From: Chitinophagales bacterium
GTDB lineage: Bacteria; Bacteroidota; Bacteroidia; Chitinophagales; JADIYW01
Direction: 5' to 3'
Assembly: GCA_023957235.1 (NCBI GenBank)
Contig: JAMLHI010000008.1
Coordinates: 57,589 to 121,588 of the forward strand
DNA length: 64,000 nt
Under the pieces are notes generated by a model. That model searched no databases and had not been told where the DNA came from. It was given only the letters and a program-made list of their open reading frames with translations. Of the stretch, positions 1-8,827 are shown one piece after another. The position numbers and the translations under genes were made by a program. Position 1 is the first letter of the stretch. Each line of letters begins with the position of its first letter.

Positions 1-681
1 AATGATTATTTGGGACAAAAAATAGCTAATATCACTGTGTATGATGCTAAAGGAGTTCAAACTAATTTATATTCTTTAATTAGAAACAAACCCTTAATCC
101 TCTCGCCTATTTATACTAAGTGCTACACCATGTGTGGATTGCTAAGTAATGGTGTTCAACAAAGTGTAAATGGTTTAGGAACATTAGGAAAAGATTTTAA
201 TATAGTCAGTTTCTCATTCGACAGCACCGATACTTCTGAGGATTTAGCAGCCTATGAAGAACGTTGGAAAATAGATGGTAATCATTGGAAAGCCATATCT
301 GCTTCAACAAAAGAAATTCAAAAACTGATGGCATCAATTGGCTATGAATATGATTATAATTCTGAAACAAAGGAATATGCCCATCCTTCTATTCTAATTG
401 TAGTCACACCAAGTGGAAAAATTTCAAGGTATATATATGGTGTAAATCCCAAACAAAAAGATATTCAATTAGCTGTTATTGAGGCCATGTCCGAAAAGAC
501 CAGACCAGGTATTATCAAAGGTTTTTATCTCCGTTGTTTTGGATATGATCCCGTTTTTAAGACCTATAAGATAGATTGGAGGTTTATTATATCTACCTCT
601 GCTGGTTTACTCATGATAGGTGTTTTAGGAAGTATATTAATCAAATCTTTTATAATCGACAAAAATGAGTGGGCTGAATAA
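1..681 (+). CDS. SCO1/SenC family copper chaperone, 5' end cut by window edge
   Basis: The reading frame is open to base 1 (Asn-Asp-Tyr-Leu-Gly before the first possible TTG at 10), so the true start and any signal peptide lie outside the window. The thioredoxin-like fold has the SCO copper ligands: CxxxC with Cys codons at 121-123 and 133-135, and the conserved His of an AHPSI motif at 382-384. A C-terminal membrane helix is encoded at about 585-650, preceded by a Cys-Phe-Gly-Tyr-Asp-Pro motif shared with the second SCO protein at 16201. SCO proteins deliver copper to CuA-type sites in the periplasm. The gene overlaps the next by 17 bp, so the two are translationally coupled. A role in maturing an oxidase or nitrous oxide reductase is inference. 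Confidence 0.85.
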   Translation, partial: NDYLGQKIANITVYDAKGVQTNLYSLIRNKPLILSPIYTKCYTMCGLLSNGVQQSVNGLGTLGKDFNIVSFSFDSTDTSEDLAAYEERWKIDGNHWKAISASTKEIQKLMASIGYEYDYNSETKEYAHPSILIVVTPSGKISRYIYGVNPKQKDIQLAVIEAMSEKTRPGIIKGFYLRCFGYDPVFKTYKIDWRFIISTSAGLLMIGVLGSILIKSFIIDKNEWAE

Positions 682-2638
682 AATAGACGCTAAAGATACT
701 TCTTCACTATTTACAAATAGACCGAAAGGGCATCAGTTGTTCCAAAGAATTGCTAGTTTCTTTGGTAAAATTTATGCTACTGAAAACAATCCATTATATC
801 ATTTAGGAGGAATAAGTGTTCTCTTATTTCTTATAGCTAGTGCTTCTGGAATTTATATTTTTATATTTTACAATATTAATCCGCGACATGCTTGGGATTC
901 TGTAGAGGCCATATCCGATAATATCTTTAATGGATGGATGCGAACAATACATAGATATTCCTCTGATTTATTGATAATTTTTATCTTATTGCATTTAATT
1001 CATACTTTATTTACATCAAAATTCAAACGTATTTTATCTTGGATCAGTGGCATAATGTCATTTTTAGTAGTCATAATCATAGGGGTTACAGGCTTTATTT
1101 TAGTTTGGGATCAGAAGGCTAAACTATTAGGTTACTTAACTGCACAATTATTTTCTACTTTACCCATATTCGACCCTTCTATAGCTGGTGCATTTTTAAT
1201 GAATGATTTAGAAATAGTAGGTGGTTTTTTTAAAGTAGCTTTATTTGGACATATTGCTTTTTCATTACTTACTGTTATTATTATTTGGATTCACGTACTG
1301 AGAATATCTAAACCCAAAATATTTCCACCTAAAAAATTGATTATCTATGTTTTAATTGCATTGGGAATTGTGTCAGCATTATTTCCTATAAAAAGTGATT
1401 TGCCTGCTCAAGTATCTAATCTACCTATAAAAACCACTTTCGATTGGTATTATAACTTTGGTTATTACTTTATGAAGCTATTTACAGTTCAGCAAAATTG
1501 GTATATTCTTATAGGTTCAGGGCTCATACTTTGTATCATTCCTTATGTTATCAAAAGAGAAAAAGTGATACCGGTTCATATTGACTTAGATAAATGTGAT
1601 GCTTGTAATTTATGTTCTTATGATTGCCCATACGAAGCCATCGATATGCTAATATACAATGGAAAGCGCAAAGCAATTCTTTCACCAGATAAATGTGTCG
1701 GCTGTACTATTTGCATTGGTTCTTGTGATGAACATGCTATTTCACATCCTCTATACCCATTAATTAATTTAGAACCTGCACCTAAAAAAGCAGATATTAC
1801 AGTATTTAGTTGTAGTTATTTTCCAGAAAAAGAGTTTCCTGACGATGTAAATATTGTAGAATATAAAGTTTCTTGCCTTGGTAGTGTAATGCCTAAGGAT
1901 GTACAAAAAATTCTTGAAAACAATAGTTCCAAAGTGGCTTTGCTAGGCTGTGAAGATTGTTATTATCGGCTAGGAAAAACTTGGGCTGTTAATAGATTTT
2001 CAAGAAAAAGAGCTCCTTTATTTTCTAAAAAATATGATGCTAGTCGATTGCAGATATACTCTTTAACACAATACAGTAAAGAAAAACTAGAGAATTTCTC
2101 AAAAGAAAGTATAGCTAGTACAGTTGATACTCAAAGCAATGTGACTATTTGGGATCATTTAAAATCTAATACTTTTTTATCTGTTTTGATAATGACTTTA
2201 TTTTTTATGCTTATGGTTCCTCTAAGCAATCAAACTGTACGTTTTTTTAATCCAAAAAATAAAACATTAATAGTAAATTTTAAATACATCTCTAGCCCTA
2301 CAGAATTTGAAAAAAGTAGCATATCAACTGCAAGGCACATGCAAGCTAAAAATCCAATAGTAAAAAGGCGAAGCCCTGTTGAACTTCGCATTTATTCTTC
2401 AGATAATAAAGCTTTATTATTCCAAAAAACTTTTGAACCAAGAGGTTTACGTAAGGATATTGCTATGTTTATTTACACACAATTAGTATTAGAAGAAGAT
2501 TCCGTAGATGTGGAAATCACCGAAACTGAGGGCTCTAAAAAAACAACTAAATTAAGTAATATCACACTAAAAGAGGGAGATGGCACCTTTGTCATCTATA
2601 AAGATGATAAGCTATTGAGTAATAGAAGCAAAAATTAG
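665..2638 (+). CDS. Cytochrome b / ferredoxin / MvhD-like fusion membrane protein
   Basis: 657 aa. Residues about 45-240 form a cytochrome b N-terminal-type four-helix bundle; two His pairs, each 14 residues apart (H96/H110 and H196/H210), should bind two b hemes. After another helix (about 280-297) comes a two-cluster ferredoxin: Cys 311, 314, 317, 321 and Cys 344, 347, 350, 354. Residues about 374-470 resemble the MvhD/FlpD-type iron-sulfur domain, with FSCSYFP, SCLGSV and GCEDCYYR motifs. A further helix (about 500-516) precedes a C-terminal domain of about 140 residues that I do not recognise. The layout implies electron transfer between the quinone pool and soluble or periplasmic partners. 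No Hdr or hydrogenase subunit is nearby, so the MvhD-like part is not in a methanogen-type complex. Overlap with the SCO gene suggests a copper-enzyme context. The exact role is unknown. Confidence 0.75.
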   Translation: MSGLNKIDAKDTSSLFTNRPKGHQLFQRIASFFGKIYATENNPLYHLGGISVLLFLIASASGIYIFIFYNINPRHAWDSVEAISDNIFNGWMRTIHRYSSDLLIIFILLHLIHTLFTSKFKRILSWISGIMSFLVVIIIGVTGFILVWDQKAKLLGYLTAQLFSTLPIFDPSIAGAFLMNDLEIVGGFFKVALFGHIAFSLLTVIIIWIHVLRISKPKIFPPKKLIIYVLIALGIVSALFPIKSDLPAQVSNLPIKTTFDWYYNFGYYFMKLFTVQQNWYILIGSGLILCIIPYVIKREKVIPVHIDLDKCDACNLCSYDCPYEAIDMLIYNGKRKAILSPDKCVGCTICIGSCDEHAISHPLYPLINLEPAPKKADITVFSCSYFPEKEFPDDVNIVEYKVSCLGSVMPKDVQKILENNSSKVALLGCEDCYYRLGKTWAVNRFSRKRAPLFSKKYDASRLQIYSLTQYSKEKLENFSKESIASTVDTQSNVTIWDHLKSNTFLSVLIMTLFFMLMVPLSNQTVRFFNPKNKTLIVNFKYISSPTEFEKSSISTARHMQAKNPIVKRRSPVELRIYSSDNKALLFQKTFEPRGLRKDIAMFIYTQLVLEEDSVDVEITETEGSKKTTKLSNITLKEGDGTFVIYKDDKLLSNRSKN

Positions 2639-2737
2639 ATTTTAGGTTACAGATTAGTGACTTAAAATCTTTATTTGGGTAATGTACTGAAAAAGAAGCT
2701 ATTATGCTAAAAAAATATAGTTTGACAATTTTATCAA

Positions 2738-3250
2738 CTAATCTTCCAGCATAGCTTTTAAATATTTCGTTTCAGAACCTTTCATTTTTCCAGCTAAGAA
2801 TAATCTGACTTCTCTTCTACGTTCAGCCGAATCATATAATATTTTTTCAGCCTCCGTCACAGGTTGCAATTGAGGCACTTTTGTACTTTTCCCATTTTCA
2901 TCCAAAGATACAAAGGTGAAATATGCAGTATGTGATAATGTCTCAGTTCTATCTTTAGGCTCGAAAATATATACCTCACAACACACTTCCAAAGAAGTAT
3001 TAAATGCACGAGTAGCAAACGATTTAAGCACTACAACATCTCCGACTTTAATAGGCAATCTGAAAGATACATTATCAACACTAGCAGTCACACAGATAGT
3101 TCCACAATGCTTAATTGCACTGACACCACACGCCACATCCATCCAACTCAAGAGATTGCCTCCCATCAAATTGCCAAGAGGATTGGTATGACCAGGCATA
3201 ATTAACTCAGTATGAATATTTAAAGATTCAGAAGGTATTCTAGATTTCAT
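2738..3250 (-). CDS. Acyl-CoA thioesterase, hotdog fold (YciA/BFIT type)
   Basis: 170 aa, one HotDog domain. The N-terminal segment MPGHTNPLGNLMGGNLLSWM matches the acyl-CoA hydrolase pattern in which Asn/Gly and a following Asp (WMDVACG) line the active site; the later VSFRLPIKVGDVV is typical of the central strand region. The enzyme should hydrolyse cytosolic acyl-CoA to free acid and CoA; chain-length preference cannot be read from sequence. The C-terminal 25 residues are a charged helix (SAERRREVRLFLAGKMKG) common in Bacteroidota members. It is a stand-alone gene reading towards the cytochrome b gene, about 100 bp away. Confidence 0.88.
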   Translation of the reverse strand: MKSRIPSESLNIHTELIMPGHTNPLGNLMGGNLLSWMDVACGVSAIKHCGTICVTASVDNVSFRLPIKVGDVVVLKSFATRAFNTSLEVCCEVYIFEPKDRTETLSHTAYFTFVSLDENGKSTKVPQLQPVTEAEKILYDSAERRREVRLFLAGKMKGSETKYLKAMLED

Positions 3251-3352
3251 AGAAAGGCAAATTGCGAATTTTTACTCAAGATTAAAATATCTTCAGCAAT
3301 ATTTTTGCAATCTTCATCTATTTATAACATAAATGAGTATCATATACTCCTA

Positions 3353-3634
3353 CTATACTTCATCATAACTGATAACGACATCTTTGGTCAAAGGATGAGA
3401 CTGACAAGTCAAAATATAACCTTCTTCAATTTCTTCTTCACTCAAAGGATCATCATCATCCATTTTTACTTCACCTGACATTAATTTTGCTTTACAAGTA
3501 CAGCAAGCTGCAACCCTACAAGCATGAGGAGGATCAATATCAGCTTCTATAGCAGCATCCAATATCGTTTGATCATCTTCTACAGTAAGATTATATTCAT
3601 TACCATCCAAAATTACAGTCACTTTTGTTGCCAT
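3353..3634 (-). CDS. 2Fe-2S ferredoxin (plant type, PaaE C-terminal-like)
   Basis: 93 aa, the length of a single plant-type ferredoxin domain. The cluster ligands are visible: a CRVAACCTC segment (Cys-x4-Cys-x2-Cys) at residues about 39-47 and a fourth Cys in ILTCQSHP near residue 76. The HACRVAACCTCKAKL and GEVKMD segments are closest to the ferredoxin domain at the C terminus of PaaE-type reductases, here as a free-standing small protein. It is acidic, as expected of a soluble electron carrier. Its partner reductase is not in the window. It diverges from tetR across a 230-bp AT-rich region. Confidence 0.9.
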   Translation of the reverse strand: MATKVTVILDGNEYNLTVEDDQTILDAAIEADIDPPHACRVAACCTCKAKLMSGEVKMDDDDPLSEEEIEEGYILTCQSHPLTKDVVISYDEV

Positions 3635-3841
3635 TCTTTATCATTGAATTTGTACCAAAATACAAATCAAATCAATCAAAACCAATGCAAGCATTTAAAA
3701 GTTGATATTTTTTTAACATTGAAAATATTATCCTCATTATAAACAAGTATATCTATGAAATCTTATGTTATTTAATCCTATTTATATTCTATTTTTTTAG
3801 TTTAGTAATACATTATCCAAATTAATAAGTAGATATTTGCT

Positions 3842-3859
3842 TTTGACATTTTTGTCAAA
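3842..3859. promoter_or_regulatory. Perfect 7-4-7 palindrome before tetR, candidate TetR operator
   Basis: TTTGACA (3842-3848), a 4-bp TTTT spacer and TGTCAAA (3853-3859) form an exact inverted repeat that ends 5 bp before the ATG at 3865. TetR-family repressors bind such short palindromes and often control their own operon, here the regulator plus an RND efflux system. A bound dimer would block translation-proximal transcription. Assignment to this TetR protein is inference from position. Confidence 0.55.
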
Positions 3860-3864
3860 TAGGA

Positions 3865-4479
3865 ATGATATTGACTACTCAAACTCGAAAAGAAACCGAA
3901 GCTATCATCAAACAAGCGGCTCGCAAAGTGTTTTTACAAAAAGGACTTGCAGGAGCTAGGCTACAAGAGATTGCTGACGAAGCGGGTATTGGAAGAACGT
4001 CCCTTCATTACTATTACAAAAACAAAGAAATGTTATTCAATGCTGTATTTTCAGAAAACTTTCAAGAAATCAAAAAAAGAATTCCTTATCAATTAGAGGA
4101 AAATCTAGCCTTGAAAGAAATACTGATACAATTCACCAAAGAATATTTTAGAAATGCAATAAAAAATCCTGATTTAGACTTGTTTTTATTGAATGAATTT
4201 TGTTCACATCCAGAATTAATGCTCAATCTAATTAAAGGCCACGAAATCACTCAATTTATATTACAAGCATTTGAGAAATCTATTCAAAAAGGAGAATTAA
4301 AAGGTAATGCACAACAACATTTTATAACATTCATTTCTGTTACATTTTTCCCATTTGCTGCTAAGAATATGATACAGCAGATGTTGCAATGCAGTGAAAA
4401 TGATTACATACAATATATGCATTCAAGAGAAGATTATATTGTAGGATTTATTCACCAATATTTTAATTCACAATTATAA
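3865..4479 (+). CDS. TetR/AcrR family transcriptional regulator
   Basis: 204 aa. The N-terminal 60 residues carry the TetR helix-turn-helix: the RKETEAIIKQAARKVFLQKG helix, then LQEIADEAGIGRTSLHYYYKNKEMLF, the standard recognition helix ending in YYYKNKE. The remaining helical part is the ligand-binding and dimerisation domain, which is not conserved enough to predict an inducer. The gene lies 19 bp ahead of an RND membrane-fusion gene, so it probably represses the efflux operon and itself; the palindrome just upstream (3842-3859) is the likely operator. The ATG at 3865 is chosen because the HTH begins within a few residues of it. Confidence 0.9.
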   Translation: MILTTQTRKETEAIIKQAARKVFLQKGLAGARLQEIADEAGIGRTSLHYYYKNKEMLFNAVFSENFQEIKKRIPYQLEENLALKEILIQFTKEYFRNAIKNPDLDLFLLNEFCSHPELMLNLIKGHEITQFILQAFEKSIQKGELKGNAQQHFITFISVTFFPFAAKNMIQQMLQCSENDYIQYMHSREDYIVGFIHQYFNSQL

Positions 4480-4498
4480 ATTATTTTAATTTTTATAT

Positions 4499-5560
4499 AT
4501 GAACAACGCCGCACGTTTAGTTATTTTTGCAATCATTGTTGGAGGGTTGGCAGTTTTGGCATTTTTCAAATTAAAGTCCAATCAAGAAAAAGTAGAGGCT
4601 AAAGTTTATAAAAGAGATAGCGATGCCTCTGTCTTAATTCAGACTGACACTTTAAAACTTTCTCCTTTTAATTATGAAATAACTTATCTGGGATCTTTTG
4701 CTCCCAATCGTGAAGCAATAATTGCATCTGAAGCTTCAGGAAGAGTTGTACAAGTCGGTGTAGAAGAAGGTTCATTTGTATCAGCAGGTCAATTGATTGC
4801 ACAATTGGATACTGACATCTTAAAAAACCAATTAAAAATTGCTGAAAACAATCTGTCTCTAGCTGAAAAAACTGCTCAAAGAATGAATAATGCAGGAAGT
4901 ACATTGACAGAAGTGCAAGTAGATAACGCCAACTCTCAGGTTGTATCATTAAAATTACAGATAGAATTATTGAAAAAACAAATATCAATGGCGACAATAA
5001 AAGCACCTTTTAGTGGCATAATAACTTCAAAATATTTTGAAATAGGATCACTAGAAGGTCCTGGTGCTCAAATGGCTGTCATTACTGATATTAACACCTT
5101 AAAATTGGAAATTAATGTTCCTGAAAAAGAAATCACCAAATTTAAAAGTGGCATGAAGCTGAATATCCGAACTGATGTTTATCCTGAACATATTTATATT
5201 GGAACGGTGGGTGTTGTCGCTAGCAAAACCGATGCAACAAAAAACTATACGGTCAAAATATTAGTGTCAAATTCTTCTAGCTATCCATTAAAAGCAGGAA
5301 TGTATGGCACTGTGTCTCAAATCAATAATACAAGTTTAAAAAGCATAAGTATTCCTCGAACTTCATTAGTAGGTTCTAATAAAAATCCTGAAGTATATGT
5401 CGTCAAAAATGGAATTGCAAAAAGACAAAGTATAGAATTAGGAGAAAGCAATAAAGACAGACTTCAAGTCACTCATGGTTTGAATGAAAATGATATTATT
5501 GCCGTAGGTGGTCTAGTCAACTTAACAGATGGTATTAAAGTAACTATTGCTGAAAACTAA
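4499..5560 (+). CDS. RND efflux periplasmic adaptor (membrane fusion protein)
   Basis: 353 aa. One N-terminal membrane anchor (residues about 4-22) is followed by the adaptor order: beta-barrel/lipoyl half-motifs (GRVVQVGVEEGSFVSAGQLI and APFSGIITSKYFEIGSLEGP) flanking a short coiled-coil hairpin (about 110-165), then the barrel and a membrane-proximal domain. It bridges the inner-membrane pump to an outer-membrane channel. It sits between tetR and the RND pump with spacings of 19 and 26 bp, so the three form one operon. No TolC-type gene is in the cluster. The substrate is not predictable. Confidence 0.92.
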   Translation: MNNAARLVIFAIIVGGLAVLAFFKLKSNQEKVEAKVYKRDSDASVLIQTDTLKLSPFNYEITYLGSFAPNREAIIASEASGRVVQVGVEEGSFVSAGQLIAQLDTDILKNQLKIAENNLSLAEKTAQRMNNAGSTLTEVQVDNANSQVVSLKLQIELLKKQISMATIKAPFSGIITSKYFEIGSLEGPGAQMAVITDINTLKLEINVPEKEITKFKSGMKLNIRTDVYPEHIYIGTVGVVASKTDATKNYTVKILVSNSSSYPLKAGMYGTVSQINNTSLKSISIPRTSLVGSNKNPEVYVVKNGIAKRQSIELGESNKDRLQVTHGLNENDIIAVGGLVNLTDGIKVTIAEN

Positions 5561-5586
5561 ATATTTATCTAGAAGAAAATTAAGCT

Positions 5587-8500
5587 ATGAAATTAACTAA
5601 GATAGCAATAGAAAGACCTTCTCTTATCATCGTCATATTTTTGATATTGATACTAACAGGTATTTTCTCATATACCAAACTGAATTATGAGTTAATGCCT
5701 GAATTTTCCCAGCCCACATTGATTATCTCTACGCAATATCCAGGAGCAGACCCAAGTAACGTTGAGCAATCTGTATCCAAGAAACTTGAAGATGTCCTAT
5801 CGGGAGTCGATGGATTGAAATCACTTACAACTCAATCTTATGAAGGGATGTCCCTTATTGTAGCAGAATTTAAGTTTGGTGTTAATATTGACGAAAAGCA
5901 GCAAGAAGTTCAAAGAAAATTCAATAGCATCATTGGAGATTTGCCTGAGGACATCAAAACCCCCAATATTTCAAAAGTAGTTCCTAGTGATCAGCCTATT
6001 TTGCAATTACAAGCCACTTCGATGATGGCTCCTACAGAATTTTATGATTTAATAAAATCTGAAATTCTCCCTCAGATACAACAAATATCAGGAGTAGGAC
6101 AAGTGACTCTTTTAGGAGGTCAAGAACGTGAAATTCAAGTTAACTTAGACAAAGACAAATTAGATTTTTACAACTTATCTATTCTTCAAGTTACTCAAAA
6201 AATATCTAAAGACAATTTAGAATTCCCTACAGGAAAAGTAAAAGATGATCAAGAACAAATGACTGTTCGATTGGCAGGAAGGTTCCAATCAGCAGAAGAT
6301 ATTAGCGAGATGGTCATTTATCAAAGCCCTAGTCCTTATGGCAGTACTGTAAGATTAAAAGACGTGGCTACTGTATCTGATATTTTAAAAGAGCCTTCCT
6401 CTATCAATAGATATAATGGCATCAATGGCATAGGTATAATCATCAAAAAACAAAGTGGATCCAATGCTGTAGAAATCAGCAAAGCTGTCCATGAAATGAT
6501 TGACGCACTTCACGAGAAATACCAAGGTATTCAATTGAATATTACCGTTACAGATGATTCTGCCATTTTTACTATGCAGTCTGTAGATGCTGTACAACAC
6601 GACTTAATGCTTGCAGTCATATTAGTTGCTGCTATCATGCTGTTATTTCTTCATAGCTTAAGAGATTCACTCATTGTTCTTTTAGCTATACCTACATCGC
6701 TTATCTCGACTTTCTTAATGATGAATCTATTAGGGTACTCTTTAAATCTCATGACCTTATTGGCTTTGTCATTAGTAATAGGAATATTAGTAGATGACTC
6801 AATTGTTATCTTGGAAAATATTCATAGACACTTACACATGGGAAAGCCAAAAAGAACTGCAGCTTTAGATGGGCGGACAGAAATTGGTTTTTCAGCATTA
6901 GCAATTACAACTGTGGATGTTGTAGTATTTGGACCTATTGCATTGGTCAACACCACCATCTCCCCTATTTTAAGACAATTCTCATTGACAATTGTGGTTT
7001 CTACATTGATGAGTTTATTTGTATGTTACACCTTGACACCTTGGTTAGCATCCCGATTTGCCAAAATAGTTGAACTTAATCCTTCCAACCCATTTCATAA
7101 TTTTTTAATACAGTTTGAAAAAGGTATAGAAAAGCTGACAAGATTATACGAATCCACATTAAAATGGGTTTTAAATCACAGATTAATATCTGCAACATTT
7201 GTATTAGTAATGTTTGCAGCTATAGGGTTAATCATGCAGATGGGAATTTTGGGTAATGAATTGGTAGCTGCAGGAGATCAAGGAAAGTTGCAATTCAAAC
7301 TTGAATATGATAAAAGTGCAACCCTTCAAGAAAATAATTTGCGCACCAAACAAGTGGAAGATTATTTACTATCTCTTCCAGAAGTAAAGAGTGTATTTAG
7401 CAATATAGCAGGACCTTCTACTACTGGGTTTGAATCATTATTATCAGTAGGTCTAGATTACAAATCGGAGCTTGTCGTCCAGTTGGTTGATAAAAAAGAT
7501 AGACAAATCCCGACTGAGCAATTTCTTACACAACAAGCTGATATTATACCTAAAAAAATTCCAGGAATAAAAGTGCGTTCTGCTCTCATCAGTATGATCA
7601 GTTCGGGTGAACCGATTCAAATTATACTTAAAAGTGAGGATTATGATTTGCTAATGGCGACAGCCCATGAATTGAAAAATAGAATTGAAAACATTCCAGG
7701 CACTAATGATGTCAGTATCTCTGTGCAAGATGGAAATCCCGAAATTCAAATTGATATAGATAGGACTAAGATGGGAATGCTAGGGTTAGATGTTGTCAGT
7801 GTAGGTGCCACTATACAAAATGCTCTTTCTGGCAACCAAAATGCAAAATTCAGAGCCAACAACAACGAATATGATATTAATATCAAATTTGACCAATTTG
7901 ATAGGCAAAGTGCTGAAGATGTAAAAAATATTAAAATCATTAATAATGTAGGCAAACTTATCAGTCTTTCCCAATTTGCAACTGTCACTCAGGGTAGTGG
8001 CCCTAGCATGTTAGAAAGAAGAGATAGAAGAACATCTGTTACTGTCAAAAGTAACTTACTAGGAGCAACTACAGGTGTAATTTCTGCCAAAATAGATGAA
8101 TCTATCGAAGCTCATCCTCTACCGCCAGGAGTAGATTTCAAATGGACAGGAGATGTAGAACGCCAGGCAGAATCATTCAATGCGCTTTCTATAGCCTTTA
8201 TTGCTGCCTTTATCTTTATGTATCTCGTTATGGTCGCATTGTATGATAGCTTTGTTTATCCATTCGTGGTATTATTCTCTATACCTGTAGCATTCATTGG
8301 AGCATTTTTAGCTCTCAACCTTGCCTCTTCATCTTTGAGTATGTTTACAATTTTGGGAATGATTATGCTCTTGGGACTCGTGGCTAAAAATGCCATTTTA
8401 ATTGTGGACTTTGCCAATCATAAGAAGATGGAAGGAGTCTCATCATTTGACTCATTGGTACAAGCTGGGGGAATTCGCCTTAGACCTATCTTGATGACTA

Positions 8501-8739
8501 CAATTGCCATGGTCGCAGGTATGCTCCCTATTGCTTTGGCAAAAGGTGCTGGTTCTGAATGGAAAAATGGATTAGGTTGGGTATTAGTTGGAGGTCTGAC
8601 TTCTTCTATGGTTCTAACTGTTTATGTCGTACCGATGGCATATTATACCGTAGATAAAATCAAAATCAGAATAGCTAAATGGTCAGGAGCTAAACAAATA
8701 GATATAGACCAAACCACTGAGAATCAATTTGTCGATTAA
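5587..8739 (+). CDS. RND family efflux pump, AcrB/MexB type (HAE1)
   Basis: 1050 aa, the standard length. It shows the duplicated RND plan: TM1 at residues about 10-30, a large periplasmic loop, TM2-6, a second loop and TM8-12. The proton-relay aspartates are D403 and D404 in ILVDDSIVILEN (TM4), and the matching Lys of TM10 is in VAKNAILIVDFAN. The first loop has the usual YPGADPSNVEQSV and the second WTGDVERQAESFNAL. It should be a proton-driven exporter of hydrophobic or amphiphilic compounds in a trimer with the upstream adaptor. Heavy-metal (HME) type is less likely because the TM4 motif is the HAE form. Confidence 0.93.
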   Translation: MKLTKIAIERPSLIIVIFLILILTGIFSYTKLNYELMPEFSQPTLIISTQYPGADPSNVEQSVSKKLEDVLSGVDGLKSLTTQSYEGMSLIVAEFKFGVNIDEKQQEVQRKFNSIIGDLPEDIKTPNISKVVPSDQPILQLQATSMMAPTEFYDLIKSEILPQIQQISGVGQVTLLGGQEREIQVNLDKDKLDFYNLSILQVTQKISKDNLEFPTGKVKDDQEQMTVRLAGRFQSAEDISEMVIYQSPSPYGSTVRLKDVATVSDILKEPSSINRYNGINGIGIIIKKQSGSNAVEISKAVHEMIDALHEKYQGIQLNITVTDDSAIFTMQSVDAVQHDLMLAVILVAAIMLLFLHSLRDSLIVLLAIPTSLISTFLMMNLLGYSLNLMTLLALSLVIGILVDDSIVILENIHRHLHMGKPKRTAALDGRTEIGFSALAITTVDVVVFGPIALVNTTISPILRQFSLTIVVSTLMSLFVCYTLTPWLASRFAKIVELNPSNPFHNFLIQFEKGIEKLTRLYESTLKWVLNHRLISATFVLVMFAAIGLIMQMGILGNELVAAGDQGKLQFKLEYDKSATLQENNLRTKQVEDYLLSLPEVKSVFSNIAGPSTTGFESLLSVGLDYKSELVVQLVDKKDRQIPTEQFLTQQADIIPKKIPGIKVRSALISMISSGEPIQIILKSEDYDLLMATAHELKNRIENIPGTNDVSISVQDGNPEIQIDIDRTKMGMLGLDVVSVGATIQNALSGNQNAKFRANNNEYDINIKFDQFDRQSAEDVKNIKIINNVGKLISLSQFATVTQGSGPSMLERRDRRTSVTVKSNLLGATTGVISAKIDESIEAHPLPPGVDFKWTGDVERQAESFNALSIAFIAAFIFMYLVMVALYDSFVYPFVVLFSIPVAFIGAFLALNLASSSLSMFTILGMIMLLGLVAKNAILIVDFANHKKMEGVSSFDSLVQAGGIRLRPILMTTIAMVAGMLPIALAKGAGSEWKNGLGWVLVGGLTSSMVLTVYVVPMAYYTVDKIKIRIAKWSGAKQIDIDQTTENQFVD

Positions 8740-8827
8740 TGCTTTAAATTATTTTATTGATAAATAAGTTTTCAAAACAATGATAAATCTTGAATTAATT
8801 TGTATTTCAAATTGATAAAATTTTACT

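Noticed and set aside
665..2638. Heterodisulfide reductase or hydrogenase complex
   Set aside because: Only the MvhD-like domain is shared; no Hdr or hydrogenase subunit is in the window and the cytochrome b part does not belong to such complexes.
2637..2670. Terminator after the cytochrome b fusion gene
   Set aside because: AGATTTTA / TAAAATCT arms are exact but all-AT except two bases, with an 18-base loop overlapping the stop codon; too weak to call.
3524..3742. Plus-strand frame opposite the ferredoxin gene
   Set aside because: It is antisense to a well-supported gene and has no protein-like features; the same holds for other antisense frames in the window.
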